Below, piece after piece: positions 33,868-42,316 of a DNA stretch of 42,537 bases. Within the stretch, counting starts at the first letter, position 1, and each line of letters begins with the position of its first letter. The notes beneath the pieces are model-generated. The model was given only the letters and a program-made list of their open reading frames with translations. It did not search any database and had not been told where the DNA came from. Position numbers and translations under genes: made by a program. Source of the stretch: Agromyces humi. GTDB lineage: Bacteria > Actinomycetota > Actinomycetes > Actinomycetales > Microbacteriaceae. The DNA lies in assembly GCF_009720255.1 (NCBI RefSeq), contig NZ_WJSP02000006.1:1-42537 (forward strand). Reading direction: 5' to 3'.

Positions 33868-34404
33868 TCAGCCGCGAGCAATCGCGCCGAGGGCGTCGGC
33901 GATCGAGTCCGCCCAGGCGTCGATCGCGTCCCACTCCCGGAAGTCGCCCTCCGGCAGGATGTCGCGGATGGCCGGCATCCACGCGACGATACGATCCCCG
34001 CCGCGGATCTTGTCATGGTGGTATGCGCCGCGGAAGACCTGAGCACCCCTCGGGTGGAGGAGGTCCGCGTAGTCAGCGAACTGCTTGGGCTCCGCCCCCT
34101 TCAGGACGTCGTTCCCGTCCTTGTCGACCGTCTCCGTGCCGAGCGGACCGCTGCTGAAGAGCCAAGTCGGGCGAGCCGAGAGCACGCCGGCGTTGCGCTC
34201 GACGAACTTCCGGGCATCCTTCCGCCAGTTGAACGCGTACGTCGCTGAGCCGATGACATAGGCGTCGTAGCCGGATGGATCGCGCACGTCGGCGCAGCGC
34301 GCGACGTCGATCTCGAGCCCGCGCTTCTGCAGTGTCTCGCCGATGCGCCGGGCGATGCCCTCGGTCGCGCCGTACTTGCTCGCGTAGGCGATGAGCACCT
34401 TCAT
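33868..34404 (-). CDS. flavodoxin-domain protein (HemG-like)
   Basis: 178 residues from MKVLIAYASKYGATEGIARR, the typical flavodoxin start with phosphate loop ASKYGATEG. Further marks are YDAYVIGSATYAFNWRKDAR and a second loop, WLFSSGPLGTET. The C-terminal part (GDRIVAWMPAIRDILPEGD) resembles menaquinone-dependent protoporphyrinogen oxidase-like (HemG) flavodoxins, though catalytic identity is not proven. It would transfer electrons via FMN. A DosR-type box lies 70 bases upstream. Together with the UbiB-like gene it may form one transcript. Confidence 0.88.
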   Translation of the reverse strand: MKVLIAYASKYGATEGIARRIGETLQKRGLEIDVARCADVRDPSGYDAYVIGSATYAFNWRKDARKFVERNAGVLSARPTWLFSSGPLGTETVDKDGNDVLKGAEPKQFADYADLLHPRGAQVFRGAYHHDKIRGGDRIVAWMPAIRDILPEGDFREWDAIDAWADSIADALGAIARG

Positions 34405-34474
34405 GATGACCTCCTGGTCCGCCGCGGTGCGACTGGTACATCCGGAACGGTACGGCGACGCGGCACGGCGGTGA

Positions 34475-34488
34475 GTGACGAAGGTCCC
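34475..34488. promoter_or_regulatory. DosR-type box upstream of second flavodoxin
   Basis: GTGACGAAGGTCCC, 70 bases before the flavodoxin start at 34404. One arm mismatch. Confidence 0.6.
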
Positions 34489-34608
34489 GAGCGATGGCGG
34501 TGGGAGACGGGACGTTCGAAACTCGGAGGCCGGTGTCGAAGCGGATCACGAACTTGACCGGGCCAAGACCTGGAGGGAAGCGGAAGTGCCCGATCGTCCG
34601 GCGGACGC

Positions 34609-34622
34609 GGGCCCAAGGTCCC
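34609..34622. promoter_or_regulatory. DosR-type box upstream of the terminal dehydrogenase
   Basis: GGGCCCAAGGTCCC, 70 bases before the dehydrogenase start at 34693. The same 70-base spacing occurs for the box and flavodoxin on the other side of this divergent gap. Confidence 0.65.
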
Positions 34623-34692
34623 TGTTGATCCTCCTGCGCGACGCGGACGATGGATATCCGATCAGTGCGGCGACTGAGACTGAGGAGGAAAC

Positions 34693-35748
34693 ATGAAGGC
34701 AGCGGTGTATCACGGTCCGGGTTCGCTCACCTGGCAGGAGGTTCCTGCTCCTCGGATCCGGAAGCCCACGGACGCGATCGTCAAGATCGAGACGACGACG
34801 ATCTGCGGCACGGACCTGCACATCCTCAAGGGTGACGTTCCGACCGTGGAGCCCGGACGCGTCCTCGGTCACGAAGGAGTCGGTGTCGTGACAGAGGTCG
34901 GCGACGCCGTGACCGAGATCGCCGTCGGGGATCGCGTCATCGTCTCGTGCATCTCCGCCTGCGGGAAGTGCGGCTACTGCCTCGAGGGCATGTACTCGCA
35001 CTGCCTCGCCGACGAGGGAGCATCAGGCATCGGCTGGATCCTCGGACATCTCATCGACGGCACCCAGGCCGAATACGTGCGGGTGCCGTTCGCCGAGACC
35101 TCGCTGCACAAGGTGCCCGAGGGGGTGGCACCCGAAGAGGCCGCGATGATCAGCGACATCCTGCCCACGGGGCATGAGATCGGCATCAGATACGGCGCGG
35201 TCAAGCCGGGCGACGTCGTGGCGGTCATCGGGGCCGGCCCGGTCGGGCTCGCCGCGATGACCACCGCCGCGCTCTATGGACCGAGCCGTGTCATCGCGAT
35301 CGACATCGACGCCAACCGGGTCGAGCAGGCGAAGCGCTTCGGCGCGAGCGACGGCATCGTCTCGTCGGATCCGGACTGGAAGGAGCAGGTCACCGCCTTC
35401 ACGGACGGTCTCGGCGTGGATGTCGCCATCGAGGCTGTCGGTGTCCCCGCGACCTGGGACATGTCGCTGGCGATCGTGCGGCCCGGCGGCCACGTCGCCA
35501 ACGTCGGCGTGCACGGCAAGCCCGTGAGCTTCCCGCTCGAGACGGCATGGATCCAGAACCTCACGATCACCACCGGGCTCGTCAACACGGACACATCGCG
35601 CATGCTCGTCAAGCTGCTGGCGCAGCCAAGACTCGACGTGGGCGGATTCATCAGCCACCGCTTCCGCCTCGAGGACATCCTGGATGCCTACGACACCTTC
35701 ACCCGCGCGGCCGAGACGAAGGCGCTCAAGGTCATCCTCACGGCGTGA
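34693..35748 (+). CDS. zinc-dependent alcohol dehydrogenase
   Basis: 351 residues from MKAAVYHGPGSLTWQEVPAP, with GAGGAGGAA upstream. Catalytic zinc: TTICGTDLHILKG and GHEGVG. Structural zinc: ACGKCGYCLEGMYSHC, with all four Cys. The cofactor motif is VIGAGPVGLAAM followed by AIDIDANR, an acidic end that favours NAD. It resembles secondary-alcohol or isopropanol-type dehydrogenases more than the gene at 28401. It could dispose of reducing equivalents at low oxygen. It is the rightmost gene of the dormancy-type cluster. Confidence 0.93.
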   Translation: MKAAVYHGPGSLTWQEVPAPRIRKPTDAIVKIETTTICGTDLHILKGDVPTVEPGRVLGHEGVGVVTEVGDAVTEIAVGDRVIVSCISACGKCGYCLEGMYSHCLADEGASGIGWILGHLIDGTQAEYVRVPFAETSLHKVPEGVAPEEAAMISDILPTGHEIGIRYGAVKPGDVVAVIGAGPVGLAAMTTAALYGPSRVIAIDIDANRVEQAKRFGASDGIVSSDPDWKEQVTAFTDGLGVDVAIEAVGVPATWDMSLAIVRPGGHVANVGVHGKPVSFPLETAWIQNLTITTGLVNTDTSRMLVKLLAQPRLDVGGFISHRFRLEDILDAYDTFTRAAETKALKVILTA

Positions 35749-36061
35749 TTGCGTTGCCTCTTGCAGTTCATTTCCCCGCGATCTCGCCGGGGGCGGGTTC
35801 CGCTATCCGGGGCACCGCCGAAGATCTCCGAATGCCGAGAGTTGAAGGACTGGGAACATCGCCCGGGCAACGAAGCCCTGATGATGCCGAGATCGGTCGA
35901 GACAACCGCGGTGCGTGGGTGGCGTTCACGTTCATCCAACGTTGATCACCGTGACCTCCGCTGGTTCCCGGACGAGCTTCGGGTGAATCGCCGCGGACGA
36001 AGAGGTGGCTGCGCCGTCCATTGCGCTGGGCCAAGGCGCGCGTGTTACGGCATGCGCGTGG
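35749..36061. other. gene-free stretch with third copy of the dispersed repeat
   Basis: No gene is supported. Module 1 is at 35852-35902 (core TGATGCCGAGATCGGTCGAG) and module 2 at 35922-35945 (core CACGTTCATCCAACGTT). Their order is reversed compared with 12713-12862. It marks the boundary between the dormancy cluster and the carbohydrate locus. Confidence 0.45.
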
Positions 36062-36745
36062 TCAACCTGACAGTGACGATGCATCGAGGGTGCCGCGCCG
36101 GTCGTCGTCGGTCGTGATGAGTCGCATGAACGTCTCGAGGAGGGGCAGGGTCTCGCGCGACGGATCGAGAAGGGCCTGGATGCGAAGTCCGTCGATCATT
36201 GCCATGAGCATGGTGACCTTGTCGTCTGCGGTGAGCTCTTCACCGTCGTGTGCGGTGGTGAGTTGACCGCTCGAGAAGTGCACGCGCATGCGCTCGCGTC
36301 GCGCGATGAAGAAATCGTGCGCCGGGTGCTCGGGGTTCGTCGCGGCCACGGTGATCGCCAACCAGTTGCGCTGGTGTTCCGGGTGGGCGAACTCGTCGGC
36401 GAGCACGCTGGAGAGCACGCGCTCGGCCGAGACCTTCGACTGCATGATGCGGCGCGCCATCTCCTCGTCGTCGTCGTCGCGCTGCGCGAGGGCGGCGAGG
36501 AGGAGATCGTCTTTGCTGGCGAAGTGCCGGAGGAGTGCGGCGTGCGTCAGGTTGGCCCTGGCGGCGATGTCGCGGAGAGATGCACGCTCGTAACCGTGCT
36601 CGGCGAAGCTCGCGAGTGCGGCGCGGACGATCTCGGCGCGGCGTGCCGGCGTGCTCGCGTACGGCCCACGGCGGCCCCGGGGCGCGGAGGTCGGCACCGG
36701 GGCGTCAAGCCCCACCGCGATCGCCGAGGAGTTCGAACCGTGCAT
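36062..36745 (-). CDS. TetR-family transcriptional repressor
   Basis: 227 residues from MHGSNSSAIAVGLDAPVPTS, with AGGGAGAAG upstream; ATG 36766 is an alternative. The N-terminal helix-turn-helix has RRAEIVRAALASFAEHGYER, then ASLRDIAARANLTHAALLRH and FASKDDLLLAAL. The C-terminal ligand domain (~95-215) is variable, as usual, with NWLAITVAATNPEHPAHDFF. It should repress the divergent sugar permease and downstream glycosidase genes, and itself. The two palindromes at 36811 and 36841 are its likely binding sites. Confidence 0.92.
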   Translation of the reverse strand: MHGSNSSAIAVGLDAPVPTSAPRGRRGPYASTPARRAEIVRAALASFAEHGYERASLRDIAARANLTHAALLRHFASKDDLLLAALAQRDDDDEEMARRIMQSKVSAERVLSSVLADEFAHPEHQRNWLAITVAATNPEHPAHDFFIARRERMRVHFSSGQLTTAHDGEELTADDKVTMLMAMIDGLRIQALLDPSRETLPLLETFMRLITTDDDRRGTLDASSLSG

Positions 36746-36810
36746 GTCTTCTCCCTGTCGGCGCATTCATCGAGTGTGGCAGACCTGCATCCGAAGCCGA
36801 CTTGCCAATC

Positions 36811-36857
36811 GTAACCGCTGTGGTTACTCTTGGCCACAAGGTAACCATTCTGGTTAC
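36811..36857. promoter_or_regulatory. twin operators for the TetR repressor
   Basis: GTAACC-N5-GGTTAC occurs twice, at 36811-36827 and 36841-36857. Both have perfect six-base arms and the same five-base spacer length with different spacer bases. Centres are 30 bases apart, about three helical turns, so two dimers would bind the same face of the DNA. The sites lie 66 bases from the repressor start and 66 bases from the permease start. Confidence 0.75.
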
Positions 36858-36923
36858 TTTTGAGGAATCCCTCAGCACGGCCCGCGTACGATCGCGTGGT
36901 CGGCTTCAGCGATGAAGGAGTCA

Positions 36924-38255
36924 ATGGTGACGAAGAACGAGCCGGGCGCGGAGCAAGCCGCCGGTCTCGCCGTGTCCGACGCGGATATCGCGCCGGTGGT
37001 CGACAGCGCGGTGGCCGAGCCGCAGCAGCGGATGAGCAAGGGCTACATCGTCTGGCTCATGCTCGCGAGCTTCGGGGCATCGATGGCGATGATGGTCCCG
37101 CTCTCGTACGGCATCGCGGTGCGGATCACCGAGCTCGCGCCGGGCCACGAAGAGTTCCTCGGCTTCATCACGGGCATCGCACAGGCCGTCTACCTCGTCA
37201 TCAGCCCACTCGTCGGCATCTGGAGCGACCGCACGCGCTCGCGGTTCGGCCGTCGGAGCCCGTTCATCTACCTCGGCACGGCGATCGGCCTCGCGGGACT
37301 CGTCGTCATCGGCCTTGCGCCGAGCCTGCTCGTCGTCGGTGCCGGTTGGGTGCTCGGCATGGTCGGCTGGTCGATCGCCGGTGCGGCCCTGCAGACGATC
37401 CAGGCCGACAAGCTGCCCGAGTCGCAACGCGGCAAGGTGTCGGCGCTCACCGGCCTCATGACGCAGATCGCACCGGTGCTCGGCATCGGCGTCGCCTATG
37501 CGGTGTCGTCGAACACGTTCCTTGTCTTCGTCGTGCCGGGCGCGATCGGCGCCGTGCTGCTCGCGCTCTTCCCGCTCATCAAGCCGGAGGGCAGCTCGAA
37601 GGATCTCGCTCCCTCGACGCAGGTCACCGTCAAGTCGGTCTTCGCGAGCTACGGCTTCAACATCCGCAAGTACCCCGACTTCGCGTGGAACTGGCTCGGT
37701 CGTTTCGTCTTCTTCATCGGCCTGTACTTCAACACGACCTTCGGCACGTTCTTCTACGCTCAGCGCCTCGACATGCCGGTGCGAGAGGTCGCCGGCGTGG
37801 TCGCCACGGTGGGCATGATCGGCGTGCTCGCAGCCGCCATCGGTGCGATCGCCGGCGGGTTCCTCTCCGACAAGCTCCAGCGTCGTCGCCTGTTCGTGAT
37901 GATCGCCGCCGTGCTGTTCGTCGTCGGCGCCGTCGTCGAAGCCACCGCGTGGTCGCTTCCGCAGATCGTCGCCGGCGCCGTGCTCATGCAGCTCACGATC
38001 GCCGTGTTCGCGACCGTCGACCAGGCGATCGTCTACGCGATCATTCCCGAGCGCGACCAAGCGGGTCGATACATGGCAGTCATCCAGTTCGCCCAGAAGA
38101 TCCCGAGCGCGGTCGCGCCACTGCTGGCCGGTCTGGTGATCATGCTCGGCGCGACCGGCGGTGAGAAGAACTACACCCTGCTGTACCTGCTCGGTGGCGG
38201 GTTCGCCTTCTTCGGCGGCCTCATCATCCTGCTCAAGGTCAAGTCGATCCGCTGA
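36924..38255 (+). CDS. MFS sugar permease
   Basis: 443 residues from ATG 36924, three bases after AAGGAG; GTG 36927 or ATG 36912 are alternatives. Twelve helices are predicted. Motifs include SPLVGIWSDRTRSRFGRRSP in the first cytoplasmic loop, typical of sucrose/glycoside-type MFS permeases (SLC45/GPH-like), and GFLSDKLQRRRLFVMI in the equivalent loop of the second half. It would take up a disaccharide or glycoside with protons. The genes after it (rhamnosidase, beta-glycosidase) point to a rhamnosylated glucoside as substrate. It is divergent from the TetR repressor with two operators between. Confidence 0.9.
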   Translation: MVTKNEPGAEQAAGLAVSDADIAPVVDSAVAEPQQRMSKGYIVWLMLASFGASMAMMVPLSYGIAVRITELAPGHEEFLGFITGIAQAVYLVISPLVGIWSDRTRSRFGRRSPFIYLGTAIGLAGLVVIGLAPSLLVVGAGWVLGMVGWSIAGAALQTIQADKLPESQRGKVSALTGLMTQIAPVLGIGVAYAVSSNTFLVFVVPGAIGAVLLALFPLIKPEGSSKDLAPSTQVTVKSVFASYGFNIRKYPDFAWNWLGRFVFFIGLYFNTTFGTFFYAQRLDMPVREVAGVVATVGMIGVLAAAIGAIAGGFLSDKLQRRRLFVMIAAVLFVVGAVVEATAWSLPQIVAGAVLMQLTIAVFATVDQAIVYAIIPERDQAGRYMAVIQFAQKIPSAVAPLLAGLVIMLGATGGEKNYTLLYLLGGGFAFFGGLIILLKVKSIR

Positions 38256-38310
38256 CCAGGGCGCCCCCGCCCCGATCTCCCAGCAGCAGCAGCGAAGGAA
38301 GCGATCCACC

Positions 38311-41001
38311 ATGCTCACCGCACCCTCCGAACTGGCCGTCGACGCAGGCGGCGACGGCTTCACCGTCACCGGCGCCACGCCGCGGCTCTCGTGGAAGGAC
38401 CCCGTCGACCGCGACATCCGCACCGCCTATGTGGTCGAAGCCGTGATCGACGATGCTGAGCCGCTCGTCGCCGAGGTGACCGGCCGTCGTCTGGTCGACT
38501 GGCCGTTCCAGGCTCTGCGAAGCGGTCAGCACGTGCGGTGGCGCGTTCGCGTCGCGTCCGAGGGAGCGACGGATGCCGCGTGGGCGGCGTTCGCGATGTT
38601 CGAGGCGGGTCTCCTCGACGAAGACTGGACCGCGCACTGGATCTCGCCGGTCGAGGCGCCCGTCGGCTCTGACGACGACTCCGGATACGGGCGGCGCGCG
38701 GCCCACGTCCTCGCGGGCGGCTTCACGGTCGACGAAGCGGTCGTGACCGCACGGCTCTACACGACTGCGCTTGGTGTCTACACGGCGACCGTGAACGGCG
38801 AGCGCGTCGGCACGGTCGAGCTCGCGCCGGGTTCCACGTCGTACGACCGCACGCTCTATGCGCAGGCTGCCGACGTCACGGCCCTCGTCCGCGACGGTGG
38901 CAACGCGATCGAGCTTGAGCTCTCCGACGGCTGGTTCCGCGGTCAGGTCGGCGCGTTCCGGCTTCCCGCCGGATGGGGCACGACGCTCGGCGCCCGCATC
39001 GAACTGCACCTCCAGTTCGCCGACGGAACTCGGCGGGTGGTGGTCAGCGACGAGACGTGGACGAGTCGCCGCTCGGCGATCACGCGCGCTGACCTCATGG
39101 ACGGGCAGACACTCGACCTCTCGGCGCCGCGCGCTGCCGAAGCATCCGTACTCGTCGATGTCGTCGACGCACCATCGATCGACTGGTCGCCCGCGCCACC
39201 GGTCCGCGTCGTCGACACGCGCACGCCGGTTGAGCTCCGCCGCCTCGCCGACGGCGCGTGGCTCGCCGACTTCGGGCAGAACGCGTCCGGGTGGGTCCGG
39301 CTCACCGACCTCGGCGCACCGGGCACCCGCACGGTGCTCGAGTACGGCGAGGCCCTCGGCCGTGACGGCGATCTCGACACATCGCACCTCGACGCCGAGC
39401 GGCCCGAGGGGCGCAAGGCGTTCGTGCAGCGTGACGAGGTCGTCGCGGGAGAGCAGGTGGGCCACTTCGAGCCCCGCCACACGGTGCACGGCTTCCGGTA
39501 CGCGCGGATCACGAGGTCCGACGGCGGCACACTCGCACCGGCATCCCTCGAGTTGCGCATCGTGCAGACCGACCTCCGCCGTACCGGAGCGTTCGCATGC
39601 AGCGACGACCACCTGAACCGCCTGCACGAGATCGCCGACTGGAGCTTCCGCGGCAACGCGGTCGACGTGCCCACCGACTGCCCGACCCGCGAGCGACTCG
39701 CCTGGACCGGCGACTACCAGGTCTTCGCGCCGATGGCGACGCGCCTCTACGACGTGAACGGGTTCAGCCGCAAGTGGCTCCGCTCGGTGCGCGACGACCA
39801 GCTCGACGACGGCCGCATCGCGAACTTCTCGCCCGACGGCCGGCGCATCAAGCACCACCTCGACGACCAGTTCGCCATGATGACCGGTTCGTCGGGCTGG
39901 GGCGACGCGATCGTCGCCGTGCCGTGGGAGCTCTACCGGGCGTACGGCGACGAACAGGTGCTCGCAGAGAACGTCGACTCGATGGTGCGCTGGGTCGAGT
40001 GGGCGCTCGAGCAGGCGCGCACGACCAGGCACTTCGCCCGCGTGCAGGCCTCCGCTGAGCCCCAGCCGTTCGAGCAGTACCTCTGGGACGGCACGTTCCA
40101 CTGGGGCGAATGGACCGAGCCCCGGCAGCGCGACGCCGACGGCAATCGCATCGACCCGATCACGCACAACCCGATGGCCTGGTTCATGGCAGACAAGGGT
40201 GAGGTCGGCACCGCGTACCTGCATCGGTCGACCGCGACGCTCGCGCGCATCTGCGCGATCCTGGGCCGCGACGAGGATGCCGCCTGCTACGCGGCGAGCG
40301 CCGAGCGCATCGCCGACGCCTGGCGGCAGGCGTACCTCCGCCCCGACGGCACGACCACGACCGACACCCAGGCCGCCTACGTCCGCGCTCTCGCGTTCGG
40401 CCTCGTGCCCGACGAGCTCCGCGAGGCCGCGGCCGACCGCCTCGTCGCGCTGATCACGGCGGCAGGCACGCACGTCGGTACCGGCTTCCTGGCGACCGGC
40501 GACCTGCTCCCCGTGCTCGCAGACCACGGGAGGGCCGATGTCGCGTACGAACTCCTGCAGCAGCGGAGCGCACCGTCGTGGCGGTACATGCTCGACCGCG
40601 GCGCGACCACGGTCTGGGAGGACTGGGAGGGCATCGACGAGCACGGCGACGCCCACGAGTCCCTCAACCACTACAGCAAGGGCGCCGCGATGCGGTTCCT
40701 GCACACCCACACCCTCGGGCTCCGGCAGGACGCCGACTCGATCGGCTGGGAGCGCGTCGTCATCGAGCCGGTTCCGGGGGGCGGGCTCACGTGGGCACGT
40801 GGTTCCCACGACGGCCCGCAGGGCACGATCACGGTCGAGTGGCGGATCGAGGGCGAGCGGATGTCGCTGACCGCCGACATCCCGTCGGGCACGAGCGCCC
40901 GCGTCGTCATGCCCGACGGCGCCGAGCACCGGATCCCGGCGGGCCGATTCACGACATCGGCACCAGTGCCCGCGCACGATGCCGCGCCCGCCACGGCGTG
41001 A
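38311..41001 (+). CDS. GH78 alpha-L-rhamnosidase
   Basis: 896 residues from MLTAPSELAVDAGGDGFTVT, with GAAGGAA upstream. Order of parts: an N-terminal fibronectin-like domain with ATPRLSWKDPVDRDIRTAYV, a carbohydrate-binding-like beta domain with YTTALGVYTATVNGERVG and LAPGSTSYDRTLYA, then the (alpha/alpha)6 catalytic domain. The catalytic signature is DVPTDCPTRERLAWTGDYQV (Asp456 and Glu461 region), followed by SGWGDAIVAVPW. The later marks TTVWEDWEGIDEHGD and SLNHYSKGA are typical of GH78. No signal peptide is present, so it acts in the cytoplasm on imported substrate. It removes terminal L-rhamnose. Confidence 0.94.
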   Translation: MLTAPSELAVDAGGDGFTVTGATPRLSWKDPVDRDIRTAYVVEAVIDDAEPLVAEVTGRRLVDWPFQALRSGQHVRWRVRVASEGATDAAWAAFAMFEAGLLDEDWTAHWISPVEAPVGSDDDSGYGRRAAHVLAGGFTVDEAVVTARLYTTALGVYTATVNGERVGTVELAPGSTSYDRTLYAQAADVTALVRDGGNAIELELSDGWFRGQVGAFRLPAGWGTTLGARIELHLQFADGTRRVVVSDETWTSRRSAITRADLMDGQTLDLSAPRAAEASVLVDVVDAPSIDWSPAPPVRVVDTRTPVELRRLADGAWLADFGQNASGWVRLTDLGAPGTRTVLEYGEALGRDGDLDTSHLDAERPEGRKAFVQRDEVVAGEQVGHFEPRHTVHGFRYARITRSDGGTLAPASLELRIVQTDLRRTGAFACSDDHLNRLHEIADWSFRGNAVDVPTDCPTRERLAWTGDYQVFAPMATRLYDVNGFSRKWLRSVRDDQLDDGRIANFSPDGRRIKHHLDDQFAMMTGSSGWGDAIVAVPWELYRAYGDEQVLAENVDSMVRWVEWALEQARTTRHFARVQASAEPQPFEQYLWDGTFHWGEWTEPRQRDADGNRIDPITHNPMAWFMADKGEVGTAYLHRSTATLARICAILGRDEDAACYAASAERIADAWRQAYLRPDGTTTTDTQAAYVRALAFGLVPDELREAAADRLVALITAAGTHVGTGFLATGDLLPVLADHGRADVAYELLQQRSAPSWRYMLDRGATTVWEDWEGIDEHGDAHESLNHYSKGAAMRFLHTHTLGLRQDADSIGWERVVIEPVPGGGLTWARGSHDGPQGTITVEWRIEGERMSLTADIPSGTSARVVMPDGAEHRIPAGRFTTSAPVPAHDAAPATA

Positions 41002-41077
41002 CCCCGTCGCCGCGGCATCGGCACGCGGCATCCAGAACCGAGATCACACCCGCCCAACGAACGAGAGGAACGAACCC

Positions 41078-42316
41078 ATGACCACATTCCCCGATGGATT
41101 CCTGTGGGGTGCGGCGACCGCCGGCCACCAGATCGAGGGCAACAACGTGAACAGCGACTGGTGGGCGCGCGAGCAGATGATGCCCGGCATGGAGCTCTCC
41201 GGCGACGCCGTCGACAGCTACCACCGCTACGCCGAGGACATCCGCCTGCTGGCCGAAGCCGGACTGACGTCGTACCGGTTCAGCCTGGAGTGGTCGCGCA
41301 TCGAGCCGGTGCGAGGGTACTTCTCGAAGGCCGAACTCGCGCACTACCGACGGGTGATCGACTGCTGCCTCGGGAATGACGTGACCCCGGTCGTGACGCT
41401 GCAGCACTTCACCACGCCGCAGTGGTTCGCCGCGCTCGGCGGCTGGGACGGTCCCGAGGCGCAGGAGCTGTTCTGCGCGTACGTCGAGCAGGCCTGCACG
41501 ATCCTCGACGGCGTCGAGTGGGTCGCGACCATGAACGAGCCGAACATGCAGGCCGCGATCATGACCGCGATGCGCCACCTCGCGGCATCAGGCGGTGAGT
41601 GGACCAGTCCAACGGTCGAGGCCGACGGCGACGCCGAGAAGAAGCAGACCCACAGCGAGTTCCTCACCTACGCCGATCCCGAGATCGGGCGCCTGTTCAC
41701 CCGCATCCACCATGCGGCCCGCGAGATCGTACGCGAGCGCACCGGCGCGAAGGTCGGTTGGACGATCGCGGCCGGCGCGCTGACCGCGGCGCCCGGCGGC
41801 CAGGAGAAGCTCCTCCAGATCCGCTACGGCAAGGAGGACGTGTACTGGGAGGGCAGCCGGGGCGACGACTTCGTCGGAGTGCAGGCCTACTCGAGCCAGC
41901 AGGTCGACGCGAACGGACTCGTGCCGCACCCGCCCGCCCCCGACAACACGCTCGTCGGGACGTCGTTCCGGCCCGACTCGCTGGCGATGGCGGTGCGCCA
42001 CGCCTGGGAAGTGAGTGAGCACACCCCGATCGTGATCACCGAGAACGGCATCGCGACGGCTGACGACACCCAGCGCATCCGATACACCGACGAAGCCCTG
42101 CGGGGCCTCGCGGGCACGATCGCCGAGGGCATCGACGTGCGCGGCTACCTGCACTGGTCGCTGCTCGACAACTTCGAATGGGGCCACTGGGAGCCGACGT
42201 TCGGCCTGATCGCGGTCGACCGCGACACGTTCGTGCGAACCCCGAAGCCGAGCCTCGCCTGGCTCGGGGCGGTCGCCCAGCGCAACGGGCTCGAGTCGGC
42301 GGAGGTCGCGGCGTGA
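41078..42316 (+). CDS. GH1 beta-glycosidase
   Basis: 412 residues from MTTFPDGFLWGAATAGHQIE, the standard GH1 start. The acid/base Glu is in TMNEPNMQ (Glu154) and the nucleophile Glu in IVITENGIA (Glu322). Other marks are YRFSLEWSRIEP and the C-terminal WSLLDNFEWGHWEPTFGL. Slightly shorter than many GH1 enzymes (~450). It hydrolyses beta-glucosides or related beta-glycosides in the cytoplasm. After the rhamnosidase removes rhamnose, this enzyme could release the remaining glucose, as in breakdown of rutinosides or similar plant glycosides. Confidence 0.95.
   Translation: MTTFPDGFLWGAATAGHQIEGNNVNSDWWAREQMMPGMELSGDAVDSYHRYAEDIRLLAEAGLTSYRFSLEWSRIEPVRGYFSKAELAHYRRVIDCCLGNDVTPVVTLQHFTTPQWFAALGGWDGPEAQELFCAYVEQACTILDGVEWVATMNEPNMQAAIMTAMRHLAASGGEWTSPTVEADGDAEKKQTHSEFLTYADPEIGRLFTRIHHAAREIVRERTGAKVGWTIAAGALTAAPGGQEKLLQIRYGKEDVYWEGSRGDDFVGVQAYSSQQVDANGLVPHPPAPDNTLVGTSFRPDSLAMAVRHAWEVSEHTPIVITENGIATADDTQRIRYTDEALRGLAGTIAEGIDVRGYLHWSLLDNFEWGHWEPTFGLIAVDRDTFVRTPKPSLAWLGAVAQRNGLESAEVAA

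Noticed and set aside
38239-41031. A 930-codon minus-strand frame opposite the GH78 gene
   Set aside because: Shadow of the rhamnosidase; no domain and unnatural composition.
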